The notes under the pieces: model-generated
Told to the model about the DNA's origin: nothing
What the model saw: the letters and a program-made list of their open reading frames with translations, nothing else
The model's database searches: none
Origin: Pedobacter sp. Bi126
Lineage (GTDB): Bacteria > Bacteroidota > Bacteroidia > Sphingobacteriales > Sphingobacteriaceae
Length of the DNA: 64,000 nucleotides
Assembly: GCF_918698245.1 (NCBI RefSeq)
Contig: NZ_CAKKMS010000010.1
Span: 52,170-116,169, forward strand
Direction: 5' to 3'
Shown here: in pieces, positions 18,569 to 27,261 of the stretch
Layout of the letters: each line of letters starts with the position of its first letter
Position numbering within the stretch: the stretch's first letter is position 1
Program-made: the position numbers and the translations under genes

Positions 18569-19420
18569 ATGCGCACCCGTCTCTTAATTTTCTTCTCATT
18601 TTTGGTGATATCAAATGTAAAGGCACAGCAAGATTCGACAAAAGCTACGCTTACACTTGCGGCCATGTACAACAGTAACATTAATTATTACGGGCAGGTT
18701 ACCCCTGAAAAATATCCGTATGTACTCTTTAACGCTACCTTACGGTTTCCAAGCGGTTTATATTTTTCGGGCGGTGGTTATAAGCTCTTAAACTATGGCT
18801 CAACCATTTCGGAAACAGATTTAGGCGTAGGTTACGATTATGATTTTAATGAAAAATTTACTGCCGGACTAGCCTATACCCATTCTTTTTTTCCCGCTAA
18901 TTCTCCTTTGCTTCAGGCATCCAACAACAATAACATCAATGCATCGGCCGCCTACCAATGGCCTTGGTTTAAAACAGATCTTAGTCTCGATTTGGCCTTC
19001 GGAAAGCAAACCGATGGATTTATCAGTTTCGGAAATTCAAAAGAAATCGAATTGGGAACGGTATTCAATGAAAAGAATCTTATTTCAATTACGCCAGCTG
19101 TAGAGATTACAGCAGGTACCACCCGCTTTTACGAAACCTATATCATCGAAAAAAACAAAAGGCAGAACGCTAATGGGAATGGAAAGGGAAAAAGTGATAC
19201 CGCTCCGGGAATCGTTAACGGGAGCACCACCGAGGTAGTTGAAAATACGGTCAATCAGTTCAAACTATTGTCTTACAATTTTAAGTTACCTTTAAACTGG
19301 AGTAATGGAAATTTCCTTGCAGAGGCCAGTTATCAATTCTCCATACTTGGAAACAGAAAAGAAGAAAATGTAAAACATCAACAATCATTCTTCGGTTTAG
19401 CAGTTTATTATCAATTTTAA
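18569..19420 (+). CDS. Predicted outer-membrane beta-barrel protein
   Basis: A 283-residue protein with a signal peptide (MRTRLLIFFSFLVISNVKAQ) and alternating amphipathic strands ending in an aromatic residue (FFGLAVYYQF), as expected for an outer-membrane barrel. A loop at residues about 195-210 carries NANGNGKGKSD, similar to the tail of the secreted protein at 16750. It is sandwiched between the Lys/Pro-rich gene (4-base gap) and the response regulator gene (5-base gap). I do not recognise a specific transport function. Confidence 0.8.
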   Translation: MRTRLLIFFSFLVISNVKAQQDSTKATLTLAAMYNSNINYYGQVTPEKYPYVLFNATLRFPSGLYFSGGGYKLLNYGSTISETDLGVGYDYDFNEKFTAGLAYTHSFFPANSPLLQASNNNNINASAAYQWPWFKTDLSLDLAFGKQTDGFISFGNSKEIELGTVFNEKNLISITPAVEITAGTTRFYETYIIEKNKRQNANGNGKGKSDTAPGIVNGSTTEVVENTVNQFKLLSYNFKLPLNWSNGNFLAEASYQFSILGNRKEENVKHQQSFFGLAVYYQF

Positions 19421-19425
19421 TCCTC

Positions 19426-20100
19426 ATGAAGGTACTGATCATAGAAGATGAAAAAACACTTGCCTTTGAAATGGAAAAGTTTCTTAAAAAGGCTTTCTTC
19501 TTGTGCGATCTGGCCCATAGTTTTAAACAGGGTTTTAATAAACTAGAACTAAACCAATATGATTATGTGCTGATTGATTTGGGCTTGCCAGATGGTGATG
19601 GCTTTGAACTGCTCAGCAAGGCGAAGAAAAGCAACCCAGATGCGGCCTATATTATTCTTACGGCGAGAGGAAAATTAGAAGACCGGGTGGCAGGCTTAGA
19701 CATGGGCGCAGACGATTATTTAGCGAAGCCTTTCTTTTTACCCGAACTTCAATCGCGGATGCAGGCCATTGCCAGGCGAAAATTTAAAGTGGCCGAAGCG
19801 TTAATCCCCCTCGGAAATTTTAACATCGATCTGCAAAAACGCTTTGTATTTTTCGAGGAAGAGCAGATTGAACTTTCGCGCAAAGAATTTGATCTTTTAA
19901 GCTACCTTTTGCTACATAAAAACAGGGTGCTTACCCGAATGCAATTAAGCGAACATATTTGGGGCAACTTTGTTGATGATGATTACGACTCGAACTACAT
20001 TGATGCACACATTAAAAACATCAGAAAGAAATTAAATGTTTACGCCCCTACCGAATGGCTGGAAACGGTTAGAGGCGTTGGTTATAGAATTAAGAAGTAA
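19426..20100 (+). CDS. OmpR-family response regulator
   Basis: A 224-residue regulator. The receiver domain (residues 1-115) has the acidic pair EDE at 7-9, the phosphoacceptor Asp 51 (DYVLIDLGLPDGDG), the Thr in ILTARG and Lys in LAKPFF. The C-terminal winged-helix domain (about 130-222, ELSRKEFDLLSYLLLHKN ... VRGVGYRIKK) is typical OmpR/PhoB. It is immediately followed by its cognate histidine kinase. Likely targets include its own operon and the divergent DUF4382 gene. Confidence 0.94.
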   Translation: MKVLIIEDEKTLAFEMEKFLKKAFFLCDLAHSFKQGFNKLELNQYDYVLIDLGLPDGDGFELLSKAKKSNPDAAYIILTARGKLEDRVAGLDMGADDYLAKPFFLPELQSRMQAIARRKFKVAEALIPLGNFNIDLQKRFVFFEEEQIELSRKEFDLLSYLLLHKNRVLTRMQLSEHIWGNFVDDDYDSNYIDAHIKNIRKKLNVYAPTEWLETVRGVGYRIKK

Positions 20101-20101
20101 T

Positions 20102-21412
20102 TTGAAACTATCTACTAAACTTATTTTATTTATTACCGGATCTAAACTTGCCATTGTAGGTCTGTTTATCCTTTTGCTTCCTTTTCTGATCGGGCAGATT
20201 GCTGCTAACTACACCAACTTTTCGCTTAGAAACCAACAGAAAAAAGTACTCCAGAATATCAATAAAAAGGGAATAGATTATTACTTCGAAGGGGATAACA
20301 GTTATGGGAGCTACACCATGCTGAAAGATGAATACATTGCACTTGAAACGGTAGCACAAACACTGAAATTAGACACCATACGCGATACCAAACGTATTGT
20401 AGAACAAGATACCATCGCGTATCGGGTGCTGAGTTTTACTTTTCAAAAAAACCAAAAAAACTACCTCTTAGAAATCGGTAAAACCACCGCCAGCATTAAC
20501 CTTTATAACGATGCGCTCCAACGCTTTGCTTTATACGTGCTTATCATTCTTATTGCCCTAAGTATTATTATAGATTTGATTTTTACCCGGCAGTTAATCA
20601 AACCACTTAGTCAGATTATCAAATTAAGGCTGACCAATAGCCGGTTTCCCTTTAAAAAGAAACATGGCCATATTAAAACCAGTACACAAGACTTTAAATA
20701 CCTCGATCATTCACTCATTTCGTTAATGGACCAGATTAACGAGGCTTTTGAAAAGGAGCGGGAATTTACGGCAAATGCCTCGCATGAGTTTATGACGCCC
20801 ATTAGTATATTACAAAACAAGATGGAAAACCTGCTTACTGAAGAATCGGCATCCGAAGCGGTACAGGAACACATTGTGGATATGATGAAAACACTGGAGC
20901 GGTTAAAGAAAATATCGCGTTCGCTACTACTCATTTCGAGAATAGAAAATGAGCAATTCTCCAAACAGGATGAGATAGAGCCACAAACACTCCTTAATGA
21001 AATAGTGGAAGAAATAAGCCATAGGCTCGAGGAAAAAAACATTCAGATCGACATCGACCTTAGCCATAACAAAAGTTTAAGCAACATCAATCATGATCTT
21101 TTATTTCAGCTCTTTTATAACTTAATTAACAATGCCATTAAGTTTAACAAAGAAAATGGAAGTATACAGATTTCTGATCATCTCGAAAAAGGTTATTATT
21201 CCATTCAGGTTAGCGATAGTGGCCAAGGCATTAAAGCAGAAGATATACCACACGTATTTAACCGATTTAAAAAAACCGGTCATGCCGAAAATGCGGGCTA
21301 TGGCTTAGGGCTTGCCATTGTAAAAAGCATAGCAAACTACCTTAACTTAAAGATTCAGGTGAATTCAATACCGGGAGAAGGGACAAGTTTTAAAGTTATT
21401 TTCGAGGGATAA
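20102..21412 (+). CDS. Two-component sensor histidine kinase
   Basis: About 436 residues if translation starts at the TTG at 20102, one base after the regulator stop; the longest ATG frame begins at 20036 inside the regulator and adds 22 unlikely residues. Two membrane segments (about residues 6-34 and 142-163) bracket a periplasmic sensor of roughly 105 residues. The kinase core follows: HisKA with ASHEFMTP (His about 228), N box NLINNAIKF, G1 SDSGQGI and G2 GYGLGLAI. It pairs with the OmpR-type regulator. The signal is unknown; the operon partners suggest an envelope cue. Confidence 0.9.
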   Translation: MKLSTKLILFITGSKLAIVGLFILLLPFLIGQIAANYTNFSLRNQQKKVLQNINKKGIDYYFEGDNSYGSYTMLKDEYIALETVAQTLKLDTIRDTKRIVEQDTIAYRVLSFTFQKNQKNYLLEIGKTTASINLYNDALQRFALYVLIILIALSIIIDLIFTRQLIKPLSQIIKLRLTNSRFPFKKKHGHIKTSTQDFKYLDHSLISLMDQINEAFEKEREFTANASHEFMTPISILQNKMENLLTEESASEAVQEHIVDMMKTLERLKKISRSLLLISRIENEQFSKQDEIEPQTLLNEIVEEISHRLEEKNIQIDIDLSHNKSLSNINHDLLFQLFYNLINNAIKFNKENGSIQISDHLEKGYYSIQVSDSGQGIKAEDIPHVFNRFKKTGHAENAGYGLGLAIVKSIANYLNLKIQVNSIPGEGTSFKVIFEG

Positions 21413-21423
21413 GATTAAAAATG

Positions 21424-21507
21424 TTATTTGTTCCGTTTGATGTAGATTTCTACTCCAATGGTGAGAATGACACAGATAGCAAGAAAAATTATTGTCCAAA
21501 TCCTCAT
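21424..21507 (-). CDS. Putative 27-residue single-TM peptide
   Basis: The frame reads MRIWTIIFLAICVILTIGVE and ends IYIKRNK: one hydrophobic helix with a basic tail. Its ATG overlaps the stop of the upstream gene as ATGA (21504-21507), the usual sign of translational coupling. It is too short for routine gene finders. No function is known. Confidence 0.45.
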   Translation of the reverse strand: MRIWTIIFLAICVILTIGVEIYIKRNK

Positions 21508-21890
21508 CGATTTGCCTTTATATATTCAAAATAAGCTTTTGCACTTGCTAAAAAATTCACCCTGTATAAAGCTAAAGAATAGATAATCAAACCGGTAAAC
21601 AGAGGAATCTTGTTCTCAATTGCATTATCACTGAATATCGCTGGTATCAGGATCAACATACTCAGAACAGTAAGTGCACTAAAAAGATTTCGAGCCCAAC
21701 TATGGCCTTTAAAAACCAGGTAGAGCATGAGTACTGTTAGCACTAACCTAATAATTTGTACTATAAGTTTAGACTTATCTATGTACCCCAAGGCCACGTG
21801 ATAAGTTACCAATACATATATGCTGAACAAAAACATACTTGCCAATGAGCGGAGAATATCGTTTCTGCCCTTTTTTTCAAATTCATTCAT
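21504..21890 (-). CDS. Four-TM membrane protein, unknown function
   Basis: About 128 residues from ATG 21890 (MNEFEKKGRNDILRSLASMF); an 18-residue longer frame to 21944 has a less convincing start. Four hydrophobic segments are visible (around residues 15-32, 42-58, 63-82 and 90-107 of the short form). No motif is recognised. The stop overlaps the start of the tiny TM peptide at 21424. It converges with the histidine kinase. Confidence 0.7.
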   Translation of the reverse strand: MNEFEKKGRNDILRSLASMFLFSIYVLVTYHVALGYIDKSKLIVQIIRLVLTVLMLYLVFKGHSWARNLFSALTVLSMLILIPAIFSDNAIENKIPLFTGLIIYSLALYRVNFLASAKAYFEYIKANR

Positions 21891-21959
21891 GAGATGCGTC
21901 AGATTTTTCTGATAGACGAATATAGTCATTAGCCATCCTTTCAAGAAATCAGAATGCGA

Positions 21960-22170
21960 AAATGATTATATACTGCATTAAGATTAGCTTCGCTGAGCAC
22001 TTCGTGGTTCCCGCCTGCGCGAGAATGACGACCAGTTTTTACAATCTGTCAATGATAGCCTGTCGAAGGAGCTGTTAAATACGCCTCAAGGTGTTTCGAC
22101 AAGTTCTTTGTAGGAGTCCTTTGGACAACATGACAGTATTTGAGGTAAAACCACCTCTGTGATACAACCT
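21960..22170. repeat. Composite intergenic repeat array III
   Basis: Contains a degenerate module A part (about 21983-22033, TGCGCGAGAATGACGACC), module B (22045-22082, CTGTCAATGATAGCCTGTCG), module C (about 22107-22135, AGGAGTCCTTTGGACAAC) and a final GATACAACCTCTTT segment near 22158. The right half is the reverse complement of 28228-28310. It fills the spacer before the glycosidase gene; no coding frame of note. Confidence 0.75.
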
Positions 22171-22197
22171 CTTTTTCTTTGGCAATATTTAAACAGT

Positions 22198-24489
22198 TTA
22201 CTCCATCTTAAGCCAGGTATACCCTTCTGCTTTAATCTTGATTTTAAGCTGAATTTTATGTGATGCATCTACCACATAGTTTGTTTTCTTTCCTGCTTCA
22301 TCGGTTACAACTACATTACGGGTTATACCAGCATAATACAACGGAACTGATATAACTCTTTCTATATCCTGACCCAAGGGGTTATAAACCATTAACAAGC
22401 CCTTTGTTTTCAGGCTGGGGTTTACATGTAAAATACCATCCCAATCTCTGCCGTCGGCCCTGCGCAGGTGGATAATATCGCTATTGAGAATATCGCGGTA
22501 TTGTTTGTACCAATTGATTACACCTTTTACAGTTTCTTTTGTGGCTTCGGTATCGTATAAACGGGGACCACGGTAACAGGCCTGCACCCCTGCCCCATAA
22601 TATTGCATCATCAACTGTTGATAGTCCTTAAGGTGATCGGCAAGTGGCTCAAGCACAGCTTCTGCCCCACCTCCCTGATAGGCCGTAAGTGGCACAAAAC
22701 CCCAGCCCATACTCGGTGTTTTCTCCCAGGTACCGTCAAAAATATTCTGTCTGTTCAAAATCATCTGGTTAGTCCTTGGCAACGAAAAATTCACTTCACG
22801 ATAGCCAATTGCAATTTTATTGGTACCATCTAAAAAATACCAGTCGGGTGCATTGATGTAAACGCCCCGTTCACTTAACCAGTGGTAAAGTTCTTTTTGC
22901 ATTTCCATCTGTGTCCATTGACTATCGGCCAGCCCTTTGTGCCCCGGGTGTGTGGTCGAGGCACATACATCGCCAGGGTAAGGCCCGTCGTTTTCCCAGA
23001 TGTCGAATCCTGTTTTCTGAAAAAAGTATTTGATTTTATCGCGATAACTCAAACCCCATTTACTACCAAAACACGGTGCGTTACCGAAAAAGGCACCTCC
23101 TGGTTTTCCAGTCAGCGGACTAATCACATCATCTTCATCACTAATTCTTCTGGAACTAAAAAGCGAATAACCGCCAATCTTTATATTTTTAGCATGGGCA
23201 TATTCGGCAAGGTTTTTCCACTTCTGGATATTTAATGCGGTAGAATCTTCCATATTCATGTGGCTTCCAAAACTTAAAATCAGCGCTTCGTATCCGGTTA
23301 CCGCACACTGATCAATGGCATTTTTTACCTGTTGATCGTTCTTGCTCACCAGGTGCATAAAGATTGGATTTTGAGTTGTCCACGGTGCAATAACGCGGTA
23401 CATTTTACGAATGGCCAAACCCCGCCTTTCCCGATCATAACTATCCATTAAAAGCTCGTTGGTGCGGATAGAGCTGAATACCTCGCCTGCAGCGAGTTCA
23501 ACATTTACGCCCTTATCTGGGTATACCTCCAATAAACAAGGAGTGGTTTTGTCGTAATTCACCTGTGAGGTATAAAGGCTGTCGGCCTTCCAATGCGTGC
23601 TCTGATCACTTAAACTGTATTTCATGGCATTGTTAAAGGCAAAATTACTTTCGATATAAATACCATGTGGTGTTTTCATTTTATCGGTACCACCCACAAC
23701 AGCGCTTTCTTCTTCTACTACGCCGAGCACCTCATTTACCACCTGATCAATCTTGATTGGCGCATCTGTTTTATTCTCGACTGTTACCCATTTGGTCATC
23801 AATGGAAGTCCATCGTATAATGCATAATTTACCTTAACCAAAACACCGTTTAGTTTAGTGTCTGCGCTTTTATAAGTAAATGTTACTGTTTTGCCTGTTG
23901 GATTTTTCTTGTTGGCCGTCCACATGGAGCCTGGGATCCATTTGATAAACTGTGGCAATGCAGTAATTTCATATTCCTGGAACTGAAAATCTCTTGCATT
24001 CGCTTTCAAACTGGCCAGTATGCCAGTAGTAATGTAAGCATTTTCTGTCTGGCCATATAAACCACCAATATTGTATTTTTTGCCGTTAATGCTCACCTGG
24101 GCCTCTGGTTTAACTGACCGGAGCAGCTGCTCTCCGGTAGTCAGGTTACGAAGATCGGTACAGGCCACATTTGGCGATAAACGGAACACCCGCTTAAGCA
24201 GGCCATTGCTTAAAATAATATCTTTTTGATCTGCACTTTTAAAAACAGCTGCAGGATGACCTTCTGCATGAACAAGCCAATCTACAGTACTCAAATTATC
24301 CAGGGCGCTTTTCCAAACTGGGATCTGCTGGGCTAAGACTTCGGCAAACCCATAATTTAAAACCACCGCAAACAGCAATATTATTACTTTATAAAGCGGA
24401 TGGGGATTACCTGCAGGCAATTTGGTTAGTTTCAAGGCGATTGTACTTTTCAGCCCTATTAATTTCAGCATATTCTTGTTGTCAGTCAT
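22198..24489 (-). CDS. Alpha-galactosidase-like glycoside hydrolase
   Basis: A 763-residue exported enzyme with an N-terminal hydrophobic segment (about residues 33-53, ending EVLAQQ). The first 350 residues look like a beta-sandwich domain of the type preceding GH36-like barrels. The catalytic TIM barrel follows, with the strand end FDIWENDGPYPGD (about 495-507) where the Asp at about 501 is a candidate nucleophile. The last 90 residues form a beta domain. Assignment to the alpha-galactosidase (GH-D-like) group is by motif resemblance; the true substrate is open. It is monocistronic and not part of a SusC/SusD locus here. Confidence 0.75.
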   Translation of the reverse strand: MTDNKNMLKLIGLKSTIALKLTKLPAGNPHPLYKVIILLFAVVLNYGFAEVLAQQIPVWKSALDNLSTVDWLVHAEGHPAAVFKSADQKDIILSNGLLKRVFRLSPNVACTDLRNLTTGEQLLRSVKPEAQVSINGKKYNIGGLYGQTENAYITTGILASLKANARDFQFQEYEITALPQFIKWIPGSMWTANKKNPTGKTVTFTYKSADTKLNGVLVKVNYALYDGLPLMTKWVTVENKTDAPIKIDQVVNEVLGVVEEESAVVGGTDKMKTPHGIYIESNFAFNNAMKYSLSDQSTHWKADSLYTSQVNYDKTTPCLLEVYPDKGVNVELAAGEVFSSIRTNELLMDSYDRERRGLAIRKMYRVIAPWTTQNPIFMHLVSKNDQQVKNAIDQCAVTGYEALILSFGSHMNMEDSTALNIQKWKNLAEYAHAKNIKIGGYSLFSSRRISDEDDVISPLTGKPGGAFFGNAPCFGSKWGLSYRDKIKYFFQKTGFDIWENDGPYPGDVCASTTHPGHKGLADSQWTQMEMQKELYHWLSERGVYINAPDWYFLDGTNKIAIGYREVNFSLPRTNQMILNRQNIFDGTWEKTPSMGWGFVPLTAYQGGGAEAVLEPLADHLKDYQQLMMQYYGAGVQACYRGPRLYDTEATKETVKGVINWYKQYRDILNSDIIHLRRADGRDWDGILHVNPSLKTKGLLMVYNPLGQDIERVISVPLYYAGITRNVVVTDEAGKKTNYVVDASHKIQLKIKIKAEGYTWLKME

Positions 24490-24525
24490 GCTAAAATATG
24501 GAAATTGCGGAGATTTTACGAACGT

Positions 24526-25257
24526 TTAATGTTTTATCAATAAATCGACCGAACCCCCTAAAAACACCAATAAAAGGACAAATGTTAACATTCCCAAGCT
24601 ATAAGCAATAATTGCTTTTAGGTAACTTGCTACTTTTTTGCCGTTAAAAAACTGTGCTATAGCCCATGTAGTATAAACTGCCCCTGTAATACCCGAAACT
24701 TTCATGAAACTGATTTTACTAAGTCCTTCAGCAATGGCAAAAAGAGAAATGATTAACATGCCAATTCCCATTACAAAGCACAGCAGGATCAATATTTCGA
24801 AGAAATTGTAGCTGTATTTTTTAAAAAATAATTTTAACCACAAGGAAATGCAAACACCCATTAAAATATTTGCATAACCATAATGTCCCTGTACCCATTC
24901 GAAAATTAAACCGATGCTCGTTTTTTTTACCTCCTTAAACTCAACATAACCATCTTCAATATGAAAGAAATGACTAATCACCGTATAAATTAACGAGCTA
25001 ACGATGATAAATATAACCGGTTTTACCAAACGGCTGCGGTTCTCAGTAATGAATGTTCTGATATTTTGGCCGGGCCTGATGAGCAGTTCTTTTACGGTAA
25101 ACAATATTCCTTTTTCGAAATGTAGAATATGTTGTATTTCGTGTAAGATATAGTGCGCATCTACCCTTTTAACATGCACAGGCTGACCACAACGGCCGCA
25201 GAAATCATCATTTACAACATGGCTGCAGTTTCTGCAATTGATTAGATCAGGATGCAT
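24526..25257 (-). CDS. DUF3667 domain membrane protein with N-terminal zinc ribbon
   Basis: A 243-residue protein starting with a double CxxC zinc-ribbon (CRNCSHVVNDDFCGRCGQ), then the conserved HYILHEIQHILHFEKGIL and RPGQNIRTFI motifs of the DUF3667 family, and about four to five membrane segments. The molecular role is unknown. The small two-TM gene upstream (25263) is six bases away, so the two form a unit. Confidence 0.85.
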   Translation of the reverse strand: MHPDLINCRNCSHVVNDDFCGRCGQPVHVKRVDAHYILHEIQHILHFEKGILFTVKELLIRPGQNIRTFITENRSRLVKPVIFIIVSSLIYTVISHFFHIEDGYVEFKEVKKTSIGLIFEWVQGHYGYANILMGVCISLWLKLFFKKYSYNFFEILILLCFVMGIGMLIISLFAIAEGLSKISFMKVSGITGAVYTTWAIAQFFNGKKVASYLKAIIAYSLGMLTFVLLLVFLGGSVDLLIKH

Positions 25258-25262
25258 ATAAT

Positions 25263-25511
25263 TTATTGATTAATATTTGTTGTATTACGTAATCTGATCT
25301 CATCATTTACCGATTTTAAGGAGATGTAAATAGGCAACCAGGTAATGGGTAGCACCATTGCTGGGATGAATAATACCAATTTTGCCTTGAGAAAAAACAA
25401 GGCTAAAGAAATAAGCACTCCTAATATGATAAATCCAATTAAGGCACCCTTTAACTTCGACTTGGTTTTATTTAATTCTGCCAAGCTTAATTCAGACCAT
25501 TTTTTCATCAT
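25263..25511 (-). CDS. Small two-TM membrane protein
   Basis: An 82-residue protein with a short amphipathic start (KKWSELSLAELNKTKSKLKG), two hydrophobic segments (about 24-42 and 44-62) and a charged tail (LKSVNDEIRLRN). It resembles the 15632-15883 protein in layout. It probably forms a transcription unit with the DUF3667 gene immediately downstream. No function can be assigned. Confidence 0.7.
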   Translation of the reverse strand: MMKKWSELSLAELNKTKSKLKGALIGFIILGVLISLALFFLKAKLVLFIPAMVLPITWLPIYISLKSVNDEIRLRNTTNINQ

Positions 25512-25545
25512 TCAAATCTTTTCTATAAAAGTGGATACAAAAATA

Positions 25546-25576
25546 TTTTCAAAGGCTACACTTTAGTGTAAATTTG
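25546..25576 (+). promoter_or_regulatory. Promoter with overlapping palindrome for LuxR-type gene
   Basis: A -7 box TAAATTTG (25569-25576) matches TAnnTTTG exactly, with TTTTC at 25546-25550 as a weak -33 element 18-19 bases upstream. The palindrome TACACT-TT-AGTGTA (25557-25570) overlaps the -7 box, so a bound repressor would block initiation. The start codon at 25596 follows by 19 bases. Confidence 0.55.
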
Positions 25577-25595
25577 CTATTAAGCCATCCCTTAA

Positions 25596-26354
25596 ATGAA
25601 AGACACCATTACCTCCACTTTGCTAACCAAGAATAAGGTTGAAAAAATATCAACCGAAGATCTTCAGCAGCAAGATTATATGGAAGCTATAAAAGCTTTT
25701 GCACGCTTAACCTACGAAAGTGTGTATGTAATCGATTACGAAAAAATGGCGTTTGAGTATGTTTCAGAAAACCCCTTATTTTTATGTGGTTATTCGCCTA
25801 ACGAAGTTTTGGATTTAGGTTATGAATTTTATTTTAAAAATGTACCTGAAAAGGATCTTACATTATTGAGTCTGATTAACGAAGCGGGATTCGATTTTTT
25901 TGCCAAATTACCTGATGAAGAAAAAAAACATTATAGTATCACTTACGATTTTCATCTGATTAACCGGGAAGGTAAACCCACGTTGATTAACCATAAACTT
26001 ACCCCCTTGTTTTTAACTGGCGAAGGTAAAATGTGGAAAGCGATGTGTATTGTCTCCCTTTCGCAGCATCAGCATACGGGCAATATCTGTATATACAAAC
26101 AAGGTACTGATGAGCTGTGGGCGCTAAATATCGAAAGTAAAATCTGGCAGAAATCAGAGAAACCAAAACTCAGCAAGAGGGAAATCGAAATATTGCAATT
26201 GCATGCCCAGGGCTTAACCATTAACCAAATTGCCGAAAAAACATTTGTCGCTCCCGATACCGTAAAGTATTATAGGCGACGGATTTTTGAACGATTGGAA
26301 GTGAGTAATATGGTTGAAGCACTTTCACGTGCGGTTAATAGTAAGATGATTTAG
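25596..26354 (+). CDS. LuxR-type transcriptional regulator with PAS-like sensor
   Basis: A 252-residue regulator. The N-terminal 150 residues resemble a PAS fold (SVYVIDYEKMAFEYVSENP, then LCGYSPNEVLDLGYEF), and the C-terminal 60 residues are a LuxR/FixJ helix-turn-helix (KLSKREIEILQLHAQGLTIN, QIAEKTFVAPDTVKYYRRRI). There is no receiver domain, so activity may depend on ligand binding to the PAS part. It diverges from the 25263/24526 unit, which is a candidate target together with itself. Confidence 0.88.
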   Translation: MKDTITSTLLTKNKVEKISTEDLQQQDYMEAIKAFARLTYESVYVIDYEKMAFEYVSENPLFLCGYSPNEVLDLGYEFYFKNVPEKDLTLLSLINEAGFDFFAKLPDEEKKHYSITYDFHLINREGKPTLINHKLTPLFLTGEGKMWKAMCIVSLSQHQHTGNICIYKQGTDELWALNIESKIWQKSEKPKLSKREIEILQLHAQGLTINQIAEKTFVAPDTVKYYRRRIFERLEVSNMVEALSRAVNSKMI

Positions 26355-26376
26355 CTCATCCATTTTTTTACAATAT

Positions 26377-26405
26377 TTTGGCCGGGAATTACCGCCCCGA
26401 CCAAA
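26377..26405. terminator. Hairpin terminator between convergent genes
   Basis: TTTGGCCGGG (26377-26386) pairs with CCCGACCAAA (26396-26405) with one mismatch. It sits between the LuxR-type gene (+) and the SDR gene (-). Confidence 0.6.
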
Positions 26406-26428
26406 GTTTGACTTTATTGGCGATCGCT

Positions 26429-27169
26429 TTAGGCGTTCAACCCACCGTCGATTGTTAAAAACGAACCGGTGATGTATCTGGCTTCTTCGCTTGCAATAAA
26501 GCTTACAAATGATGCAATATCTTCTACTGTACCATAATCTGGCAAAGCCATACGGGTTCTCAAGAAATCAGCCAATGGTGTATCTGCGGGATTCATATCG
26601 GTATTGATTGGTCCGGGCTGAATCAGGTTTACCGTAATTTTTCGGGCACCAAGATCGCGTGCTAAACCGCGTGTAAAACCCTGAAGTGCCGATTTACTCA
26701 TGGTATACAAAGTGGTTTCAGGACCAAGAGCGTTATCGCCCATATTGCTGCCAATGGTAATGATCCGGCCGCCTTCGGGCATGCCTTTTACCGCAGCCAA
26801 AGCCGCCACAAAAACTGCTTGTACATTAACGGCCATAATTTCGTTATAATCTTCAAGTGTATGTTCTTCAAAGGCTTTGCCAATGTAAATACCGGCGTTA
26901 TTGATCAGGATATCAATGTGGCCAAAATCGGCAATTGTTTTAACCACTGCGCCAGTTACTTCAGCTGGTAGGGTACTGCTTGCTTTTATTGCCACAGCGA
27001 GCCCACCTGCGGCTTCAACCTCAGCCACTACGGCCAAAGCTTTTTCTGGTGAATTTGCATAGGTAAATACCACTTTTGCACCCTCGGCAGCCAATCTTTT
27101 TACAATTGCTGCACCTATGCCCCGGCTTCCTCCTGTTACCAAAGCAATTTTATCTGTTAGTTTTTTCAT
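26429..27169 (-). CDS. SDR family oxidoreductase
   Basis: A 246-residue classical short-chain dehydrogenase with TGGSRGIG (about residues 12-19), NNAG, the catalytic Ser in IGSN and YTMSKSA supplying YxxxK, followed by the PGPINTDMNP segment and SFLTIDGGLNA. It probably prefers NADP(H), judging from the KVVFTYANS end of strand 2, though this is weak. It diverges from an HxlR regulator gene, with two inverted repeats between them; HxlR proteins often control such neighbours. Substrate unknown. Confidence 0.92.
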   Translation of the reverse strand: MKKLTDKIALVTGGSRGIGAAIVKRLAAEGAKVVFTYANSPEKALAVVAEVEAAGGLAVAIKASSTLPAEVTGAVVKTIADFGHIDILINNAGIYIGKAFEEHTLEDYNEIMAVNVQAVFVAALAAVKGMPEGGRIITIGSNMGDNALGPETTLYTMSKSALQGFTRGLARDLGARKITVNLIQPGPINTDMNPADTPLADFLRTRMALPDYGTVEDIASFVSFIASEEARYITGSFLTIDGGLNA

Positions 27170-27192
27170 CTGTATTTTTTAAATTTTATGCT

Positions 27193-27250
27193 AAAGTAAA
27201 AGAGATACTTTACATTTGCAGGTAAGCGGCAAATTGTTAGGTACTAACAA
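27193..27250. promoter_or_regulatory. Divergent SDR/HxlR control region with two inverted repeats
   Basis: AAAGTA (27193-27198) pairs with TACTTT (27206-27211), and TTGTTAG-GTA-CTAACAA (27234-27250) is a perfect 7-bp inverted repeat with a 3-base spacer. A plus-strand -7 box TACATTTG (27211-27218) lies between them. These are likely HxlR binding sites controlling both genes. Confidence 0.55.
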
Positions 27251-27261
27251 AAAAGTAAGAA

